A stretch of 64,000 nucleotides of DNA from Acidimicrobiia bacterium (lineage in GTDB: Bacteria; Acidobacteriota; Vicinamibacteria; Vicinamibacterales; SCN-69-37), in contig VFZF01000011.1 of NCBI GenBank assembly GCA_016871335.1, positions 62,001 through 126,000 on the forward strand. Reading direction: 5' to 3'. Numbering within the stretch: the first letter of the stretch is position 1; each line of letters starts with the position of its first letter. Positions 25,167-36,913 of the stretch are shown piece after piece. The notes beneath the pieces are model-generated. The model was not told where the DNA came from. It was given only the letters and a program-made list of their open reading frames with translations, and ran no database searches. Position numbers and translations under genes: made by a program.

Positions 25167-28100
25167 GCGCCTCTGGTGCGCGCGAGGGCCTTGAGCGCCT
25201 GGAGATCGATCTTGCCCGTGCCCAGTGTGGGAATGGCATCGATGGGGACAAGGTCGTCGCGTTTGGGAATCCAGAGACGCGGCAGGGGCGACGCGATCAG
25301 GCGCTCCCACAGTTCGGCCGGGGACACATCGCGACGCGTGTAGAACACCACGAGTTTTTCCCCCTTCACGTCACAGGGCACAGCGGTGACCGCTGAGTCC
25401 AGTTCGCCCAGCACGTCGTTGATCGTGTCCTCGAGCTTGATGTGCGGCACCATCTCGCCGCCGATCTTGCTGAAGCGGGACAGGCGATCGGTGATGAAGA
25501 TGAATCCATCCTCATCGATGCGCGCGATGTCGCCGGTCACGTACCAGCCGTCGCGCATGACCTCCTGAGTGCGCTGTGGATCATGCAGGTAGCCGGCCAT
25601 CATGTTGGGGCCCTTGACCAGCAACAGACCCTCCCGATTGATCAGCGGGCCCTCACCGGTATCGGGGTCCACGACCTTCGCGGCCACGCCGGGGATCGGA
25701 TGGCCGACGGATCCCGCTTTGGTGCCCACCTGAACGCGGCCGGCGGCTTCCACGTCGGGCACATTCGCGGCCACGACCGGCGCCATTTCGGTGCAGCCGT
25801 AGCCCTCGAGCAAGCCGACGCCGAACGCCTCCCTGAACGCGGTGGCCAGCGGGTCCCGCAGTTTCTCGGCGCCGACAATCGCATACCGCAGATGCGCGAA
25901 CTGGTCGCGGGTGCAGCGCCGAAGGTAGCTCTGCGCGAACGTCGGCGTGCTGATCAACATGCTCCCTTTGTAGGTCGCTGCCAGCTCGCCCACCGTCTTG
26001 GCATCCATCGGATTCGGGTGATACGCCACGGCGCATCCCTGCAGAAGGGGGAACCAGAGCGTGCCGGTGAGGCCGAACGAGTGGAAAAACGGCAGCACGC
26101 CGATGAAACAGTCGTGCTGCTGCATGTGGAAGACCTGCGTCAGCGATTCCACATTCGAGAGCAGGTTGGCGTGGGTAAGGACGACACCCTTGGGGATTCC
26201 GGTGCTGCCGCTGGAAAAGATGATCGCAGCCGGGCTTGATGACGACCAGCGGCTGTCTCCCACCGACGCCCGCAGGATGCGCTGCGGCGTCACACGTGCG
26301 CGCACCAGTGTCAGCAGGCGTTGCAGGCCGGAGATGTCGTCGCGCAGGTCCTCGAGAAAGACCATGTCCGGTGTGGCGGCAATGCCGGCCTTGTCGAGAA
26401 AACGCCGTGACGTGATCACGGTGGTGATGGAGGCCGCGCGCTTGGCCGCTTCCATCCCCTCAGCGCCGGTGGTGAAGTTGAGGTTCACCGGCACGCGACC
26501 GGCCATCAACGTCGCAATGTTCGCGACGGCGCCGCCGACCGACGAGGGCAGGAGGAGGCCGACGTGGGTCTGACCGGTGGTGCGTGCGCGAATGAGGCGC
26601 CCGAGCAGCAGCGCACCGGTGAGCAACCGGCCGTAGGTCAGGGTCTGGCCGGTGCTGTCGGCCACCGCGAGCCGGCTCCAGTGTCGGCGCGCCGTGCGGA
26701 TGAATGCGGTGTGGAGTTGTGCATCCGGCGCGGTCCGGTGCCGGAGCGCCTCCGTGCCGAGTTCGCTGATGGCCAGCCGCGCGTCCTGAATGCCGACCGT
26801 GGAAGGAAGGGGGGCACCAAACGCGACGGTGACCGGATACGGCAGGCGCTCCGGCCGCTTCCAGAAAAACTTGCCGCGCTTGAAGCTGAAGACGCTGCCC
26901 CAGATCCGGTCGAGATACACCGGAATCACCGGAACATCGATGCCTTCAAGAATGCGCTTGAAGCCCGGCCGGAACGGCAGCAGGTTCCCAGTGCGGCTGA
27001 CGGCACCCTCCGCAAAAATGCAGACGACGTGTCCCTCGCGCAGTTCCTGCCTGGCGCGCTCGATGGCGCGGTCGACATCCGCCTTGTCGCCGGCGGTGAT
27101 CGGAATGCCGTGCAGGCGGCTCATCACGAAGTGAATGCCCGGGATGTGGAAGTACGGCCCGTGCATCATGAAGCGGACGAAGCGATGGACGCTCGCGCCA
27201 ACAAGTGCGCCGTCGATCATCGATGCATGGTTGCAGATCAGCAGCGCCGGACCATCGTGCGGCACGTGGTCGCGTCCCACGACCGTGATGCGGTACACCG
27301 TGTGTGTCAGCATCCACAACGTGAACCGGATGAAAAACGCTGGGAGCGTCAACAGCACGTAGACGGCGGCGATGAGCGTGAACACGCCCGCTCCGGCAAA
27401 TACCGCCGGCAAGGACCATCCCAGTCGCGTGCCGAAGAACCACAGGACGGCGGAGGCCAGCAGAATGCCGATCGTCTGCATGACGTTGGCCGTGGCGAGG
27501 ATGCGACCGCGCTCGTGGGCGTCGGGCCGATGCTGGAGCAGGGCGTTGAGCGGTACCGCAAAAAATCCGCCTGCAATGCCGAGCGCAAACAGCGAGGTCG
27601 CCGACCACCAGTAGGATGTCGACGAGGCCGCCAGCGCCAGGCTGAAGACACCCATGCCGAGTGAGCCCAGGGGCACGAGACCCAACTCGATGTGCTTGCC
27701 GCTGAGACGTCCCGCGAGCAGGCTGCCGGCGCCGATGCCGATCGCCAGTGCAGTGTAGAGCTGTGTGGCTGCCGCCTCGTTCACACCAAGTGTGGTGCTG
27801 GCATAGGGCAGCAGCGCGAGTTGCAGCAACGCGCCGAGGAACCAGAAGAATGAGGCGCCGACGGCCGTCATCCACAGCGTACGGTCCGAAAGCAGACGGC
27901 GCAGGCCGGCACCCACTTCGCCCCATGGGGCCAGGTTGAGGGCGCGGCCCGTGCCGCTCACCGGCACCGACGGGATGCGCAGGCTGGTCCATGTGCCCGC
28001 CACCGCGATGCCGACGAGCACGCCGCCGATGGCCAGGGGGGTGTCGCGAAACGCCGTGAACACCAGGCCGCCGATCGACGTGCCGAGGACGATCGCCACG

Positions 28101-28558
28101 AACGTGCTCATTTCGAGCAGTCCGTTGGCGCGCGAGAGTTCGATGTCGGGCAGGAGCTCCGGGAGAATGCCGTATTTTGCGGGACTGAAAAACGTCGACT
28201 GCGCGGCCATCAGGAAGAGGACGGCCAGCAGCAAACCGATATGTCCCGTGAGAAGCGCCGGCACGGCCAGAACCATGGCGACGACCTCCAGCCATTTCAT
28301 CCACACAAGCACCGAGCGTTTGCTGTGCTGATCGGCGAGGTGCCCGGCGTAACCGGAGAAGAACAGAAAGGGGAGGATGAAGACGGCGCCGACGAGGGTG
28401 ACCCCCTCCACGTCCCCGAGCGTATCCATGGCAAGGAACGACACGACCATTTTGAAGATGTTGTCGTTGAACGACCCTAGGAACTGCGTCCAGAGGAAGG
28501 CCTTCAGGCCCGGGAACCGGAGGGTCTGCCGATAGGACACGCGGGAAGGACGATACAA
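25160..28558 (-). CDS. MFS transporter - PlsC acyltransferase - acyl-AMP ligase fusion (Aas/LplT-like)
   Basis: Up to 1,132 residues in three parts. Residues about 1-410 are an MFS permease like the lysophospholipid flippase LplT (FLWTQFLGSFNDNIFKMVVS). About 430-620 is a PlsC acyltransferase with CNHASMIDG and FAEGAVSR. About 650-1130 is an AMP-binding acyl-ACP synthetase ([45 protein letters not shown]). Such fusions import lysophospholipids and re-acylate them in the inner membrane. The farthest start is TTG 28558 at the edge of a REP palindrome; GTG 28540 gives MSYRQTLRFPG, which looks closer to family N-termini. Neither has a clear ribosome site, so expression may have been changed by the REP insertion. 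Confidence 0.88.
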   Translation of the reverse strand: MYRPSRVSYRQTLRFPGLKAFLWTQFLGSFNDNIFKMVVSFLAMDTLGDVEGVTLVGAVFILPFLFFSGYAGHLADQHSKRSVLVWMKWLEVVAMVLAVPALLTGHIGLLLAVLFLMAAQSTFFSPAKYGILPELLPDIELSRANGLLEMSTFVAIVLGTSIGGLVFTAFRDTPLAIGGVLVGIAVAGTWTSLRIPSVPVSGTGRALNLAPWGEVGAGLRRLLSDRTLWMTAVGASFFWFLGALLQLALLPYASTTLGVNEAAATQLYTALAIGIGAGSLLAGRLSGKHIELGLVPLGSLGMGVFSLALAASSTSYWWSATSLFALGIAGGFFAVPLNALLQHRPDAHERGRILATANVMQTIGILLASAVLWFFGTRLGWSLPAVFAGAGVFTLIAAVYVLLTLPAFFIRFTLWMLTHTVYRITVVGRDHVPHDGPALLICNHASMIDGALVGASVHRFVRFMMHGPYFHIPGIHFVMSRLHGIPITAGDKADVDRAIERARQELREGHVVCIFAEGAVSRTGNLLPFRPGFKRILEGIDVPVIPVYLDRIWGSVFSFKRGKFFWKRPERLPYPVTVAFGAPLPSTVGIQDARLAISELGTEALRHRTAPDAQLHTAFIRTARRHWSRLAVADSTGQTLTYGRLLTGALLLGRLIRARTTGQTHVGLLLPSSVGGAVANIATLMAGRVPVNLNFTTGAEGMEAAKRAASITTVITSRRFLDKAGIAATPDMVFLEDLRDDISGLQRLLTLVRARVTPQRILRASVGDSRWSSSSPAAIIFSSGSTGIPKGVVLTHANLLSNVESLTQVFHMQQHDCFIGVLPFFHSFGLTGTLWFPLLQGCAVAYHPNPMDAKTVGELAATYKGSMLISTPTFAQSYLRRCTRDQFAHLRYAIVGAEKLRDPLATAFREAFGVGLLEGYGCTEMAPVVAANVPDVEAAGRVQVGTKAGSVGHPIPGVAAKVVDPDTGEGPLINREGLLLVKGPNMMAGYLHDPQRTQEVMRDGWYVTGDIARIDEDGFIFITDRLSRFSKIGGEMVPHIKLEDTINDVLGELDSAVTAVPCDVKGEKLVVFYTRRDVSPAELWERLIASPLPRLWIPKRDDLVPIDAIPTLGTGKIDLQALKALARTRGAC

Positions 28559-28559
28559 G

Positions 28560-28609
28560 AAAATGAGCTCGGAGGCGATTTATAGAGAAATCACCTCCGA
28601 GCTCATTTT
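28560..28609. repeat. REP palindrome copy B, upstream flank of RAYT
   Basis: Outer arms AAAATGAGCTC and GAGCTCATTTT enclose the GGAGGCGATTT/AAATCACCTCC stem with a 6-nt loop. It shares its 5' neighbourhood ACAAGAAAATGAGC with copy C on the other side of the RAYT gene. It directly abuts the 5' end of the Aas-like gene. Confidence 0.92.
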
Positions 28610-28641
28610 GCGTTGGCAGGGATCTTGTAATCAGCGGCAAG

Positions 28642-29313
28642 ATGGCACACCGCCGACAGGCTGTAGGATCCACTGGAGTGGTTTTTCACGTCATGAATCG
28701 AGGTGTCCGTCGTTGGCGGCTATTCGAGTCGGACGTGGAGTATCAGACCTGTCTTCTGGTTCTGGGCGAAGCCCGTGAGCGGTATCCAGTCGACCTCTTC
28801 GCATACTGCCTGATGCCCAATCACTTCCATCTCGTCGCTCGTCCCACAGCAGATGGTCAGCTATCCAAGTTCATGCAGTGGTTCTGTGCCACGCACAGTC
28901 GGCGGTGGCACCTGCGACGGGGAACGACCGGCACAGGATCGGTGTACCAAGGGCGTTTCAAGGCATTTCCCGTTGAAACTGATGCACACTTTCTGACGGT
29001 GTCCCGCTACGTTGAGCGCAATCCACTTCGGGCCAGTCTGGTAGCACGCGCGGAAGACTGGCCGTGGTCGAGTCTGGGGCAAAGGGAACGAAGGCTTGGA
29101 CCAATTCGGATGGCACGATGGCCGGTGGAGAGCGGAGGCGACTGGAAGGAATTCGTGAACCAACCTGAGCCAAACAGTGAAATTGTACGAGTTCGGAAGT
29201 CGCTGGCACACAGTGTGCCGTTTGGTTCCGATTCGTGGAGTGAGCGGGTAGGTTCTACCCTTGCGATGAAGTGTTCGGCGCGGGGGGCGGGGCGCCCAGG
29301 AACAAGAAAATGA
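28642..29313 (+). CDS. REP-associated tyrosine transposase (RAYT, Y1_Tnp family)
   Basis: The 223-residue protein has the RAYT signatures: [31 protein letters not shown] (the HUH metal-binding His pair), [11 protein letters not shown], and [20 protein letters not shown], whose Tyr is the expected catalytic residue. RAYTs are single-copy HUH enzymes that recognise and spread REP palindromes. The gene sits between palindrome copies B and C, and its TGA stop is the TGA inside the left arm of copy C. The start ATG 28642 gives an N-terminus of normal family length. A more downstream Met would cut into the first motif. Confidence 0.92.
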   Translation: MAHRRQAVGSTGVVFHVMNRGVRRWRLFESDVEYQTCLLVLGEARERYPVDLFAYCLMPNHFHLVARPTADGQLSKFMQWFCATHSRRWHLRRGTTGTGSVYQGRFKAFPVETDAHFLTVSRYVERNPLRASLVARAEDWPWSSLGQRERRLGPIRMARWPVESGGDWKEFVNQPEPNSEIVRVRKSLAHSVPFGSDSWSERVGSTLAMKCSARGAGRPGTRK

Positions 29314-29356
29314 GCTCGGAGGCGATTTCGTGAGAAATCGCCTCCGAGCTCATTTT
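29307..29356. repeat. REP palindrome copy C between RAYT and rho
   Basis: This is a perfect inverted repeat: AAAATGAGCTC at each outer end, the GGAGGCGATTTC stem and a GTGA loop. The outer TGA of the left arm is the stop codon of the RAYT gene, and the outer TGA of the right arm, read on the minus strand, is the stop codon of rho. The hairpin could also act as a terminator for both genes. Confidence 0.93.
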
Positions 29357-30630
29357 CCCATAGCGCCGAGGAACTCGGCGTTGTCCGCGGTTTTCGACAT
29401 CCGGGACAGCATCAGTTCCATCGACTCGGTCGGCGACAGCGAGGTGATGACCTTGCGGAGCACCCAGATGCGGTTGAGCTCGTCCTTCGGCAGGAGCAGC
29501 TCTTCCTTACGGGTGCCACTCTTCTGCATGTCGATGGCGGGGAAGATGCGCCGGTCGGCCAACTTGCGATCCAGATGGATTTCCATGTTGCCGGTGCCCT
29601 TGAACTCCTCAAAGATCACGTCGTCCATGCGCGAACCCGTATCGACGAGGGCGGTGGCCACGATAGTGAGGGACCCGCCATTCTCGATGTTGCGGGCGGC
29701 GCCGAAGAAACGCTTGGGTCGCTGCAGCGCATTGCTGTCCACGCCGCCGGTGAGCACTCGGCCCGAGGTCGGCACGATGGTGTTGTAGGCACGCGCGAGA
29801 CGTGTGATGGAATCGAGCAGGATCACGACATCCTTGCCGTATTCCACGAGGCGCTTGGATTTCTCGATCACCATCTCGGCGACCTGCACGTGGCGCTGGG
29901 CGGCCTCGTCGAATGTCGACGAGACGACCTCCCCGCGCACCGAGCGCTGCATGTCGGTGACCTCTTCGGGCCGCTCGTCAATCAGCAGCACGATCAGGTA
30001 GACCTCGGGGTGATTGGTCGTGATGCTGTTCGCCAGATTCTGGAGCAGCATGGTCTTGCCCGTCCTCGGCGGTGCCACGATCAATCCGCGCTGCCCCTTG
30101 CCGAGCGGGGTCATCAGATCCATCACCCGTGCGGAGTAGTTGTCGCCGGCCGTCTCCAGTTTGATCCGGCGATCCGGATACAACGGCGTAAGATTTTCGA
30201 AGAACATCCGCCGACGCGTCCGGTCCGGCGGTTCGAAATTGATGGCGTCCACCTTCACGAGCGCGAAGTAGCGTTCGCCTTCCTTCGGCGTGCGGATCTG
30301 GCCCGACACCGTGTCGCCTGTCTGCAGATCAAAACGCCGGATCTGCGACTGCGACACATACACGTCGTCAGGCCCCGGCAGGTAGTTGTAGTCAGGCGCC
30401 CGGAGGAACCCGTAGCCGTCGGGCAGCATCTCAAGCACGCCCTCGGAAAACAGCAGGCCGCTTTTTTCGGCGCGCGCACGGAGGATTTGAAAAATCAGCT
30501 CCTGCTTGCGCAGCCCGGTGGCGTGCACGATCTCCAGGTCCTGGGCGACCTTTGTGAGCTCGGCGACGCTCATGTCCTTGAGCGAGGCGAGTTCGATGAC
30601 GGGAGCTGTCGACGGAGGTTGTTGGGTCAA
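29350..30630 (-). CDS. rho: Transcription termination factor Rho
   Basis: The 426-residue protein has the N-terminal Rho region ([21 protein letters not shown]), RNA-binding domain ([27 protein letters not shown]) and the hexameric ATPase: [15 protein letters not shown] (Walker A), [11 protein letters not shown] (Walker B), the Q-loop [16 protein letters not shown] and the R-loop. Length and order are typical. It lies 37 nt after lon on the same strand with a hairpin in between. The stop TGA belongs to REP palindrome C, yet the C-terminus looks complete. Confidence 0.97.
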   Translation of the reverse strand: MTQQPPSTAPVIELASLKDMSVAELTKVAQDLEIVHATGLRKQELIFQILRARAEKSGLLFSEGVLEMLPDGYGFLRAPDYNYLPGPDDVYVSQSQIRRFDLQTGDTVSGQIRTPKEGERYFALVKVDAINFEPPDRTRRRMFFENLTPLYPDRRIKLETAGDNYSARVMDLMTPLGKGQRGLIVAPPRTGKTMLLQNLANSITTNHPEVYLIVLLIDERPEEVTDMQRSVRGEVVSSTFDEAAQRHVQVAEMVIEKSKRLVEYGKDVVILLDSITRLARAYNTIVPTSGRVLTGGVDSNALQRPKRFFGAARNIENGGSLTIVATALVDTGSRMDDVIFEEFKGTGNMEIHLDRKLADRRIFPAIDMQKSGTRKEELLLPKDELNRIWVLRKVITSLSPTESMELMLSRMSKTADNAEFLGAMGK

Positions 30631-30667
30631 AGGCAGTGCGGGGAGGGGAGCCGGATGGCACCCGGCA

Positions 30668-33046
<2,379 letters not shown>

Positions 33047-33050
33047 GCGT

Positions 33051-34295
<1,245 letters not shown>

Positions 34296-34311
34296 GGAAC
34301 CCTTCTAACCG

Positions 34312-34914
34312 TCACACCCTGCGGTCGAGGACATCATCGATAATACCGTAGTCCTTCGCCTGACTTGCGCCCAGGATGTAGTCTCTATCGGTATCGTCCT
34401 GGATCTTCGCCAGCGGCTGCCCGGTGTGGTGCGCCAGGATTTCATTCAACCGCTCACGCATGCGCAGGATTTCACGGGCGTGGATGTCGATGTCGCTGGC
34501 CTGACCCGCCAGGCCCGACATGTGCGGCTGGTGAATCAGGATGCGCGAGTTGGGGAGCGAGAACCGCTTGCCCTTGGCGCCCGCCGCCAGCAGCACGGCC
34601 GCCATCGACGCCGCCTGTCCGATGCAATACGTCTGCACCGCCGGCTTGATGAACTGCATCGTGTCGTAAATCGCGAGTCCGGCCGTGATCGAGCCGCCGG
34701 GGCTGTTCACGTAGAGCAGGATGTCGCGTTCCGGATCCTCCGCCTCCAGGAACAACATCTGCGCGATCACCAGGTTGGCGATCGAGTCGTCGATCGCCGT
34801 GCCGAGGAAGATGATGTTGTCCTTCAGCAGCCGCGAAAAGATGTCGTAGGCGCGTTCGCCGCGGTTCGTCTGCTCGACGACCATCGGCACAAGTTGGGCG
34901 TTGGGTGTATTCAT
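34312..34914 (-). CDS. clpP: ClpP serine protease subunit
   Basis: The 200-residue protein has the triad Ser103 (GQAASMAAV), His128 (ILIHQP) and Asp177 (TDRDYI). [17 protein letters not shown] is the oxyanion and handle region. The N-terminal propeptide is short. It forms the tetradecameric chamber used by ClpX. The short gap to tig is filled by a GCACCCAGC-type repeat, so the ribosome site context is unusual. Confidence 0.97.
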   Translation of the reverse strand: MNTPNAQLVPMVVEQTNRGERAYDIFSRLLKDNIIFLGTAIDDSIANLVIAQMLFLEAEDPERDILLYVNSPGGSITAGLAIYDTMQFIKPAVQTYCIGQAASMAAVLLAAGAKGKRFSLPNSRILIHQPHMSGLAGQASDIDIHAREILRMRERLNEILAHHTGQPLAKIQDDTDRDYILGASQAKDYGIIDDVLDRRV

Positions 34915-34916
34915 AG

Positions 34917-34950
34917 GGTGCTCGGTGCCTGTGCTGGGTGCCTGGTGCGC
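34917..34950. repeat. GCACCCAGC short tandem repeat, copy 2 (tig-clpP gap)
   Basis: The complete 36-bp spacer between tig and clpP consists of degenerate GTGCTGGGTGCC units (reverse complement of the GCACCCAGC unit). Related clusters are at 21859-21891 and 41217-41287. Confidence 0.7.
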
Positions 34951-36252
34951 CTACCCGTTGCTGATGTTGGCTTTCTCCAGAAGCCACTTCACCGTCTTTT
35001 CACGGCGGATGCCTGAGCGGATGCGGCTGACGCCGCCTTCCTTTTCGAGACGGGCGCGCACGGCGGCCGACGTCCGGCCCGACCGTTCCGCGAACTGGTC
35101 GATCTCCTTCGCGACGTCCTCGTCGGTGGCGTCGAGTTGTTCGCGGCGCGCGATCTCGTCGAGCACCAGGGTGCTCTTGACGGTTTCGGTGGAGGGTTCC
35201 TGCTGCCGTTCCCGGAATTCCTTCCAGTCGATACCGGCCTGCATCGGGTCCATGCCCTGATCCATCAGGCGGCGGACAAACTCCTCGAGCCGGCGATCAA
35301 TTTCGCGGTCCACCAAGGCCGCCGGCACCGGGGCCTTCATCCGCGACGCGAGGTCCTGGAGCAGATCGTGGCGCACCTTGTGGTCCGCCTCGTGTTCGGC
35401 TTCGTGCTGCAGGTCGTGTTTGATGCGGTCGTTGAGCGCGTCGAGCGTCTCGACGTCGCTCACCGTCTTCGCAAACTCGTCGTTGAGCTCCGGTAGTTCC
35501 TTCCGGCGCACACCCTTGATCGTCGCGTGATAGGCGACGGTTGTGCCGGCCAGTTCCTTCGGCTCGTACTCGGCCGGATAGGTCACCGTAAAGTCGCGCT
35601 CCTGGTTCGCCGTCACACCAGTCAGATGCTCGTCGAAGCCCGGAGGATTCGCGGGGTTGCCCAGTTCGATCGAGACGTTCTGCATCGGGGTCTCGTCGGC
35701 GACCGGCGCCGGCGCGTCGGTCAGCACAATCTGCGGGCGGCGGATCAGATCCATGAGCACCGCATCGCCGGCGGCCGCGGGGCGGTCCTCCACCGGGTGC
35801 CACTTCACCGCGCGTTCGCGCAGGCGCTCCAGCAGGGCGTCCACGGCTCCCACTTCGAGCACGGCCGGGGGCTTGCTCAGCGAAATGCCCGTGTAGTCGC
35901 CCGGGTCAATCGGCGGCACGGTCTCAAATTCGGCGAGAAACTTCAGCGGCTGGCCTTCTTCCAGCACCACATCCCTGATGTCGGGCGCCGACACGGGCTC
36001 CAGACCCCGCTCCTGCAGGGCCTCGTCCACGAGCCGCGGGATCAGGTCGTTGGCCACGTCATAGAGAATCTGGTCCTTGTAGCGCTGTTTGATGACGGTC
36101 GTGGGCACCTTGCCCTGGCGGAAGCCGGGCACCTTGGCTTTCCGCCCGTAGTCCTGGGCCACGCGCTGGATTTCTGTGGATACGGTATCGGAGGGCACCT
36201 CAAAGGTCAGGTGCTTCTGGGTCTCGGAGACCTCGGTCAGTTCAGTCTTCAT
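34951..36252 (-). CDS. tig: Trigger factor
   Basis: The 433-residue protein starts at ATG 36252 (MKTELTEVSETQKHLTFEVP); the frame is open farther up but there overlaps the tRNA gene. The ribosome-binding domain has the signature VPGFRQGKVP. The PPIase-like domain (about 150-240) is divergent, and the C-terminal helical chaperone region ends EKTVKWLLEKANISNG. It is a ribosome-bound folding chaperone and the first gene of the tig-clpP-clpX-lon cluster. Confidence 0.95.
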   Translation of the reverse strand: MKTELTEVSETQKHLTFEVPSDTVSTEIQRVAQDYGRKAKVPGFRQGKVPTTVIKQRYKDQILYDVANDLIPRLVDEALQERGLEPVSAPDIRDVVLEEGQPLKFLAEFETVPPIDPGDYTGISLSKPPAVLEVGAVDALLERLRERAVKWHPVEDRPAAAGDAVLMDLIRRPQIVLTDAPAPVADETPMQNVSIELGNPANPPGFDEHLTGVTANQERDFTVTYPAEYEPKELAGTTVAYHATIKGVRRKELPELNDEFAKTVSDVETLDALNDRIKHDLQHEAEHEADHKVRHDLLQDLASRMKAPVPAALVDREIDRRLEEFVRRLMDQGMDPMQAGIDWKEFRERQQEPSTETVKSTLVLDEIARREQLDATDEDVAKEIDQFAERSGRTSAAVRARLEKEGGVSRIRSGIRREKTVKWLLEKANISNG

Positions 36253-36275
36253 CTGGATTGATTCTATCGGGGATT

Positions 36276-36361
36276 TGGTGGGAGCGGAGGGACTTGAACC
36301 CACACGGATGTGATCCACAGGCTTCTAAGACCTGCGCGTCTGCCAGTTTCGCCACACTCCC
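36276..36361 (-). tRNA. tRNA-Leu (anticodon UAG)
   Basis: On the minus strand the acceptor arms GGGAGTG and CGCTCCC pair, followed by discriminator A and an encoded CCA. The D-arm (GGCGAAACTGGCAGACGC), anticodon loop CTTAGAA with TAG, a type II variable arm and the T-loop GGTTCAAGTCC are all present. The long variable arm and sequence fit tRNA-Leu. It lies just upstream of tig. Confidence 0.95.
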
Positions 36362-36380
36362 GGACGCTCACACTATATCT

Positions 36381-36429
36381 GTGGTCCGTGGGTCCGGGGG
36401 CCAGGGTCCAGCGGCCCGGTCCCCGAGCC
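36381..36429. repeat. Degenerate GGTCCGGG heptamer-like repeat
   Basis: The stretch GGTCCGTGGGTCCGGGGGCC and the following bases form degenerate 7-mer units, the reverse complement of the GGACCCC type seen inside the acylase gene. It lies between the tRNA and the DUF5916 remnant. Confidence 0.55.
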
Positions 36430-36469
36430 TGGGGATCTTAGTGAGGCGACGTCAGATCGTCCCGATTCC

Positions 36470-36810
36470 TCAGAAATTCATCCAGCGCGAGAACTTGATC
36501 AGGCACGTGTTGGTCGACGCGGCGTTGAAGAGATCGCTGAAGCCGCGGCTCAAGTCGAATTCACCCACCGGCACGAAGTGGTCGTGGCCCTGCTGCCAGA
36601 CCAGGACGAAGGCCTTGGTGCTCCTTCGACCGGCCGTTGGCCGACTGGAACGGCTACGCACAGATCTGCAGCGACAGGGTGGAGCTGATGGTGTGGTTCA
36701 CTCGTGCCGTCAACTGGTCCGATACGGACCGCCGCCACGCTGGCGGTCGGGATCAGCAGTGACGGCGGGCCATCGGCCGCGGCCAGGGAGGGAACCACAA
36801 GACACACCAT
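36470..36810 (-). pseudogene. C-terminal remnant of a DUF5916-type outer-membrane protein
   Basis: On the minus strand one frame reads QLTARVNHTISSTLSLQICA, then TAG (36654-36656), then PFQSANGRSK. A neighbouring frame continues as FVLVWQQGHDHFVPVGEFDL and ends STNTCLIKFSRWMNF before a TGA at 36470. Together these match the C-terminal beta-strands of large DUF5916 outer-membrane proteins, which end in an aromatic residue. A frame change and the amber codon disable it, and the N-terminal several hundred residues are missing. The 36362-36913 interval holds nothing else recognised apart from the repeat before it. Confidence 0.6.
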
Positions 36811-36913
36811 GCACCCGACTTGTGACCGGGGTTAGACAGACCGAAGTCGCATGCCGTTTGCGAGACGCGATTCTGTTCGATCGCGAACGATCGAGTCGGG
36901 TAATCTCTCGACC

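Noticed and set aside
36250-36318. Extended N-terminus of trigger factor (MDHIRVGSSPS...)
   Set aside because: It overlaps the 3' half of tRNA-Leu. The normal family start is the ATG at 36252.
36276-36913. Genomic island integrated at tRNA-Leu
   Set aside because: No integrase gene, no direct repeat of the tRNA 3' end and no change to mobile-type genes are seen; core genes lie on one side and a chromosomal-type peptidase on the other.
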